From Candidatus Nomurabacteria bacterium RIFCSPHIGHO2_01_FULL_36_23 (GTDB lineage Bacteria > Patescibacteriota > Minisyncoccia > Phycocordibacterales > UBA9973): 32,054 bases of DNA. The DNA is taken from assembly GCA_001786745.1 (NCBI GenBank), contig MFTF01000011.1:1-32054 (forward strand), read 5' to 3'. Under the pieces are notes generated by a model. The model was given only the letters and a program-made list of their open reading frames with translations, did no database searches and was not told the origin of the DNA. Of the stretch, positions 28,854-32,054 are shown piece after piece. Position 1 is the first letter of the stretch; every line of letters begins with the position of its first letter. The position numbers were made by a program, and so were the translations under genes.

Positions 28854-28892
28854 TACATAGGAGTTTCCTATGACATAGGAAACTCCTATGTA
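28854..28892. repeat. Inverted REP pair downstream of the transposase (39-nt palindrome)
   Basis: TACATAGGAGTTTCCTATG - A - CATAGGAAACTCCTATGTA, a perfect palindrome with a one-base centre. It consists of two REP units in opposite orientation; the second equals the upstream unit. It also separates the convergent transposase and PfkB genes and may act as a two-way terminator. Confidence 0.88.
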
Positions 28893-28902
28893 AGATGTTT
28901 GT

Positions 28903-29892
28903 TTATAATTTCCTCGCCTTATAGTTCTCTGGCGCGTTCTTTAAGTATTCTTCCAATTTTGGAAGCGAGAGGAGTCCCTTTTGCGCGCCGATTTCTTGAA
29001 CGACAGACATAGAGTTTATCAATCCCCAAGCAAAGGCCTCAAGAGGAGGTTTGCCTAAAGCAAGAGCGGCAGTAATAGTAGAAGAGAAAGCGTCTCCCGC
29101 GCCTGTTCGTTCTAAAGGTGGAGCAATGTCAGGATAGATTGGAAGATACCAGAGCTCACTATTCAAATAAAAATAAGCGCCATTTGGACCATCGCTTATA
29201 GAAACCATCTTAGGACCCAAAGTTGCAATACCTTTTGATAATTCTAAAATGTTTTTACTCTCTATTCCTAAAATTTTCTCCGCCTCTTCAAGGTTGCAGA
29301 AAAATATTTCTGTACGCGCGTAAATGTCTTTTAGTTTTTCAGTGCCGAATTCTATTTGAAAAGTTCCCGGTTGAAAAGCAAGCTTTACATCAGAATTATT
29401 TTTTAAATATTCAGCTATTTCTTGATGATAAGGAAGAGTATTGCCGGCTAGAGAAGTTAAATAAATCCAGGAAACTTTCGGCAATTGGATAAATTTGTAA
29501 TTAAATTCTGTATGTTTTACTAAAATTGTGCGGTCAATATCATACCAAAGAACATAATGATAATTTGTGGGTTTATTTTTTTCCTTTTTAACATATTGGG
29601 TTATGACTTTATCTTTTTCTAAAGAAGCTAGGCATTCTTCACCGTGTTTATCCTCTCCGACATGAGTAACAATGGCAGAATTTAATCCCAAACGCGCAGC
29701 ACAAACGACAGCATTGCCTCCATTGCCAACAGCCGGAATCGCTGTCACTGATTCGTAGGGAACTTTATCTCCAAAACGCAAACAAAGCTCGCAAGCATTA
29801 GTATCTATTTTGCAATGTATATGCGCGTCTTTTATTTTTATAAACGCATCTAATGCAATATCTCCAATTGCTAAAAAATCAATTTCTTTCAT
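28903..29892 (-). CDS. PfkB-family (ribokinase-like) carbohydrate kinase
   Basis: 329 residues from ATG 29892 (MKEIDFLAIGDIALDAFIK). The 12 extra track residues are encoded across the promoter. PfkB marks: AVGNGGNAVVCAARLGLNSAIVTHVGEDKHGE near the N-terminus and ERTGAGDAFSSTITAALALG with the catalytic Asp near the C-terminus. It phosphorylates a sugar or nucleoside; the substrate is not predictable. The window encodes no 6-phosphofructokinase, so a role in feeding sugar into the pentose-phosphate or glycolytic genes nearby is possible. The run ACELCLRFG contains a CxxC that is unusual for the family. Confidence 0.88.
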   Translation of the reverse strand: MKEIDFLAIGDIALDAFIKIKDAHIHCKIDTNACELCLRFGDKVPYESVTAIPAVGNGGNAVVCAARLGLNSAIVTHVGEDKHGEECLASLEKDKVITQYVKKEKNKPTNYHYVLWYDIDRTILVKHTEFNYKFIQLPKVSWIYLTSLAGNTLPYHQEIAEYLKNNSDVKLAFQPGTFQIEFGTEKLKDIYARTEIFFCNLEEAEKILGIESKNILELSKGIATLGPKMVSISDGPNGAYFYLNSELWYLPIYPDIAPPLERTGAGDAFSSTITAALALGKPPLEAFAWGLINSMSVVQEIGAQKGLLSLPKLEEYLKNAPENYKARKL

Positions 29893-29907
29893 GGTATGAT
29901 TATAGCA
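29892..29907. promoter_or_regulatory. Overlapping divergent promoters of the PfkB and lamin-tail genes
   Basis: Minus TGCTATAAT (29907-29899) ends 6 nt before the PfkB ATG. Plus TGGTATGAT (29892-29900) overlaps it by 2 nt and faces the lamin-tail gene. The two -10 boxes cannot be occupied at once. Confidence 0.5.
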
Positions 29908-29929
29908 ATAAATAAGGAAAAAAAACAAT

Positions 29930-30691
29930 ATGTCTCAAAAAATAATTTTATTTCTATCATTTTTTCTTTTTTTATTTTCATATCATTTTGCATTCGCGAA
30001 TGTTGAAATCAATGAAATAATGTATGATCTCAAAACCGGCAGTGATGATGGCAGAGAGTGGGTTGAAGTTTTTAATAATTCTGACGCTCCGGCGGATTTA
30101 TCCATTTTAAAATTTTTTGAAGCAGAGACGAATCATAAACTTAAATGGATACAAGGTGATGCAAATATTCCCGCGAAGGGATATGCGTTAATTGTTTCTG
30201 ATCCTATTAAATTCAAAATTGACTGGCCAAATTTTTCCGGGATAATTTTTGACTCCAGTTTTTCGTTAAGTAATGATGGCGAAATTTTGGCCATAAAAAA
30301 CGAAGATTTATTAGTTGACCAGTATGATTATAAATCAAGTTCTGGGGGCGGGGGCGATGGTAAATCTTTACAGAAAATAAATGGATCATGGCGAGAGGCA
30401 ATACCAACACCCGGGAAAGAAAATAAAATTTCATACATACCACTTTCTCTGCCTGAAACCAAACCAACTCTGAAAAAAGCTTCTGACAAAATCGTTAGGC
30501 AAGACCTAACGACTATAACGACTATTCCTAGCGAAGAAATTGCCATGGCGCCAGAAAATAGTAGTTATTCGTATCTTTTCATCATTACTTTAATTCTTCT
30601 GCTTAGTGTCGGCGTGAGAGCAGTTTATTTCATTCGACGAAGAGGAGTTATTTCTAAAAAAGGAAATGATTTTGAAATATTAGATGAGTAA
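29930..30691 (+). CDS. Secreted, membrane-anchored lamin-tail-domain protein
   Basis: 253 residues. Signal peptide (IILFLSFFLFLFSYHFAFA), then a lamin-tail domain at about 25-150 (VEINEIMYDLKTG...EWVEVFNNSD...ILKFFEAETNHKLKW...KGYALIVSD...SLSNDGEILAIKN). A Pro/Thr/Lys linker, a C-terminal helix (YLFIITLILLLSVGVRAVYF) and a basic tail (RRRG) follow. Topology: outside domain, anchored at the C-terminus. LTD proteins are thought to bind DNA or the cell surface. The linker contains a hairpin repeat (30492-30512) also found at 25421-25450. AAGGA is 11 nt before the ATG. Confidence 0.85.
   Translation: MSQKIILFLSFFLFLFSYHFAFANVEINEIMYDLKTGSDDGREWVEVFNNSDAPADLSILKFFEAETNHKLKWIQGDANIPAKGYALIVSDPIKFKIDWPNFSGIIFDSSFSLSNDGEILAIKNEDLLVDQYDYKSSSGGGGDGKSLQKINGSWREAIPTPGKENKISYIPLSLPETKPTLKKASDKIVRQDLTTITTIPSEEIAMAPENSSYSYLFIITLILLLSVGVRAVYFIRRRGVISKKGNDFEILDE
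30492..30512. repeat. Hairpin TCGTTAGG-caaga-CCTAACGA inside the lamin-tail linker
   Basis: 8-bp perfect stem that shares CGTTAGGCAA(A/G)ACCTAA with the terminator at 25421-25450. Encodes VRQDLT in a low-complexity linker. Confidence 0.65.
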
Positions 30692-30720
30692 AACGCGTTA
30701 AACGCAAAAAAGTTCAAAAG

Positions 30721-30729
30721 TTATCCACA
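30721..30729 (+). other. Single DnaA-box match TTATCCACA
   Basis: A perfect match to the strong DnaA box, followed by an AT-only stretch (ATTATATAATATATTTATT). One box alone does not make an origin. Confidence 0.4.
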
Positions 30730-30776
30730 CATTATATAATATATTTATTCTGTATTTAGTATTTATATAAACATAA

Positions 30777-30785
30777 TGATATAAT
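30777..30785 (+). promoter_or_regulatory. Extended -10 (TGATATAAT) of the LamG protein gene
   Basis: Ends 10 nt before ATG 30796. Confidence 0.5.
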
Positions 30786-30795
30786 CTAGAGATAA

Positions 30796-32054
30796 ATGAG
30801 ATTACAATTTAAATTATATAAACATCTTTTTCTACCATTTTTTTTCGTCGTAGCGGGATTTTTATTTTTGGTTTTTCCGAGCAACGTAGAAGCATCGTAT
30901 TCTTATTACCGAACCATTACAGTTGATGATGCAAAAGTTCCTAATACAGACCAAGCAGCGTTTCCAGTCTTAGTGTGCGCAAACGGAACCGCTCCCTGTG
31001 ATGTGTCCGTTGCTGGACTGAATCAGAGCGGAGCAGGAGCGCATGTTACCGATGCAGAAGGGGATGATATTGGATTTTTCACGACTTCCGCCTGCACAAC
31101 CAAAGTAACAGCGTGGGAGGTTGAGAAATATACAGCATCAACAGGAGAACTCATTGCTTGGGTCAATGCTGGCACACTTAAACACGATACCACTGGCGAT
31201 ACAGTATTTTATATGTGCTATGGCGACTCCAGTGTTACTACTTTTCAAAGCACAGCCTCGTCTGTTTGGGACACAAATTATAAAGGCGTGTGGCACTTAC
31301 CGAACGGCACAACCTTGACTGCCAACGAATCCACCTCAAACCCCAATGACTGCACTATCTCTGAAGCAGTTGCGGTAAGTAGCCAGATAGACGGAGGAGC
31401 GAATTTTGACGGGGTGGATGATTTACTTGATTGTGGATCCGGTTCTTCTCTAGATAATCTGAAAGCTGGCGGCGGTGTAACCATTTCTGCTTGGATTAAT
31501 CCTAATACTATGGGTGAAGGCAATGAAGGAATTATAGTTTCTAAAGTTGGTAGTGTCGGTTGGACTTGGCGTTTTTTGTCTGGGACGACGAATGCCCTGC
31601 GATTTGCCCACACCGGGGGTACGCTCCTAGTGCGCACGATGGCGAACAGCTTAATTACCCTTGATGTGTGGCAGTATATTTTGATGACTTGGGACGGTTC
31701 AAACACGGCGGCAAACGTCCATATCTATTTGAACGGCTCAGAAGTGACGTATCAGACTACAACAAACGGCGCTACGTTAGATACAGATGCAAACGACCCT
31801 TTTATGATAGGCGCTCAAGGCGCTGGACTCAGAGATTGGAATGGTGGAATTGATGAGGCAAGGGTTTCCAATATTATAAGATCAGCCGACTGGATTACTA
31901 CGGAATACAATAATCAGAGTTCGCCAAGCACATTTTATGCGGTGGGAGCGGAAACGGAAGCCACTAATCCCACCGTCTCCACTCTCTCTCCAGCCGATAA
32001 CGCCACTGGAGTCTCGCCCACCGCCAACCTGGTTATCACCTTCGATGAAGCGGT
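30796..32054 (+). CDS. Large surface protein: DUF2341, LamG and Ig-like domains (3' end outside window)
   Basis: Open from ATG 30796 to the window edge (419 codons, no stop), so it is absent from the ORF track. A signal peptide (LFLPFFFVVAGFLFLVFPSNVEA) leads into a DUF2341 domain (YYRTITVDDAKVPNTDQAAFPVLV...FYMCYGDSS). A LamG/concanavalin-like domain follows (GVWHLPNGTT...NFDGVDDLLDCGS...VTISAWINP...DVWQYILMTWDG...IYLNGSEV...GGIDEARVSN). A Big_5-type Ig repeat begins with VSTLSPADNATGVSP. This architecture is common for very large adhesins or pilin-like surface proteins in Patescibacteria. Four Cys in the DUF2341 part may form disulfides. GC content is higher than in neighbouring genes. Confidence 0.88.
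   Translation, partial: MRLQFKLYKHLFLPFFFVVAGFLFLVFPSNVEASYSYYRTITVDDAKVPNTDQAAFPVLVCANGTAPCDVSVAGLNQSGAGAHVTDAEGDDIGFFTTSACTTKVTAWEVEKYTASTGELIAWVNAGTLKHDTTGDTVFYMCYGDSSVTTFQSTASSVWDTNYKGVWHLPNGTTLTANESTSNPNDCTISEAVAVSSQIDGGANFDGVDDLLDCGSGSSLDNLKAGGGVTISAWINPNTMGEGNEGIIVSKVGSVGWTWRFLSGTTNALRFAHTGGTLLVRTMANSLITLDVWQYILMTWDGSNTAANVHIYLNGSEVTYQTTTNGATLDTDANDPFMIGAQGAGLRDWNGGIDEARVSNIIRSADWITTEYNNQSSPSTFYAVGAETEATNPTVSTLSPADNATGVSPTANLVITFDEA

Noticed and set aside
28158-28892. CRISPR-like repeats
   Set aside because: Only three hairpin units around a transposase, in mixed orientation, with no regular spacers or cas genes.
1-32054. tRNA, rRNA, tmRNA or RNase P RNA genes
   Set aside because: No cloverleaf-like or other conserved RNA core was recognised by eye on either strand; a covariance-model scan would be decisive.

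Overview
This is an AT-rich, gene-dense stretch that looks like a Candidate Phyla Radiation (Patescibacteria, Parcubacteria-like) chromosome. Reasons: very short intergenic gaps; small single-domain enzymes; a sparse carbon core (GAPDH, RpiB, an RPE-like barrel, a split transketolase, a PfkB kinase) and no biosynthetic genes; lamin-tail and DUF2341/LamG surface proteins; and many genes whose -10 box lies 6-12 nt before the start codon, implying leaderless or nearly leaderless mRNAs. TGA is used as a stop, so the UGA-glycine code of Gracilibacteria/SR1 does not apply. The taxonomic call is an inference.

Layout. 1-770: tail of an unknown gene and a broken restriction-endonuclease-like remnant. 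790-6820 (+): an RNA-sized promoter/hairpin unit, a NYN RNase-like protein, a P-type ATPase flanked by 23-nt direct repeats, two small DoxX-like membrane proteins, an SDR oxidoreductase, an unknown protein and a cupin. 6977-11656 (-): a five-gene mannose operon: HIGH-type nucleotidyltransferase, PMM-like HAD phosphatase, cupin phosphomannose isomerase, one single-domain and one double-domain GH130 protein. 11708-13280 (+): DedA-like protein, ribosome hibernation factor with an unusual 5' leader, and a small basic protein. 13390-16864 (-): lepB-hisS-def-fmt. 16926-17459 (+): pth. 17464-20670 (-): dnaE. 20719-22487 (+): compact type II restriction-modification pair. 22505-27743: gap-rpiB-rpe-like, a HigBA-type toxin-antitoxin pair, an unknown gene on the other strand, and transketolase split into two genes. 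27754-28892: a frameshifted membrane protein and a REP-associated (RAYT) transposase between its cognate hairpins. 28903-32054: PfkB kinase, lamin-tail protein and the start of a large surface protein.

How it works together. GH130 phosphorolysis of beta-mannosides would give mannose-1-P; the PMM-like and PMI proteins would take it to fructose-6-P, which the GAPDH/transketolase/pentose-phosphate genes of the window could use. The window is also rich in perfect short palindromes. Several lie in-frame inside housekeeping genes (dnaE, tkt, def, fmt, rpe-like, and the front of a GH130 gene), and at least three kinds occur twice. This resembles protein-coding palindromic elements such as those of Rickettsia, here next to a RAYT transposase with its own separate REP. 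That pervasive palindrome load, the hairpin that could bury the hibernation-factor start codon, and the GH130/PMM/PMI operon are the most interesting things seen.
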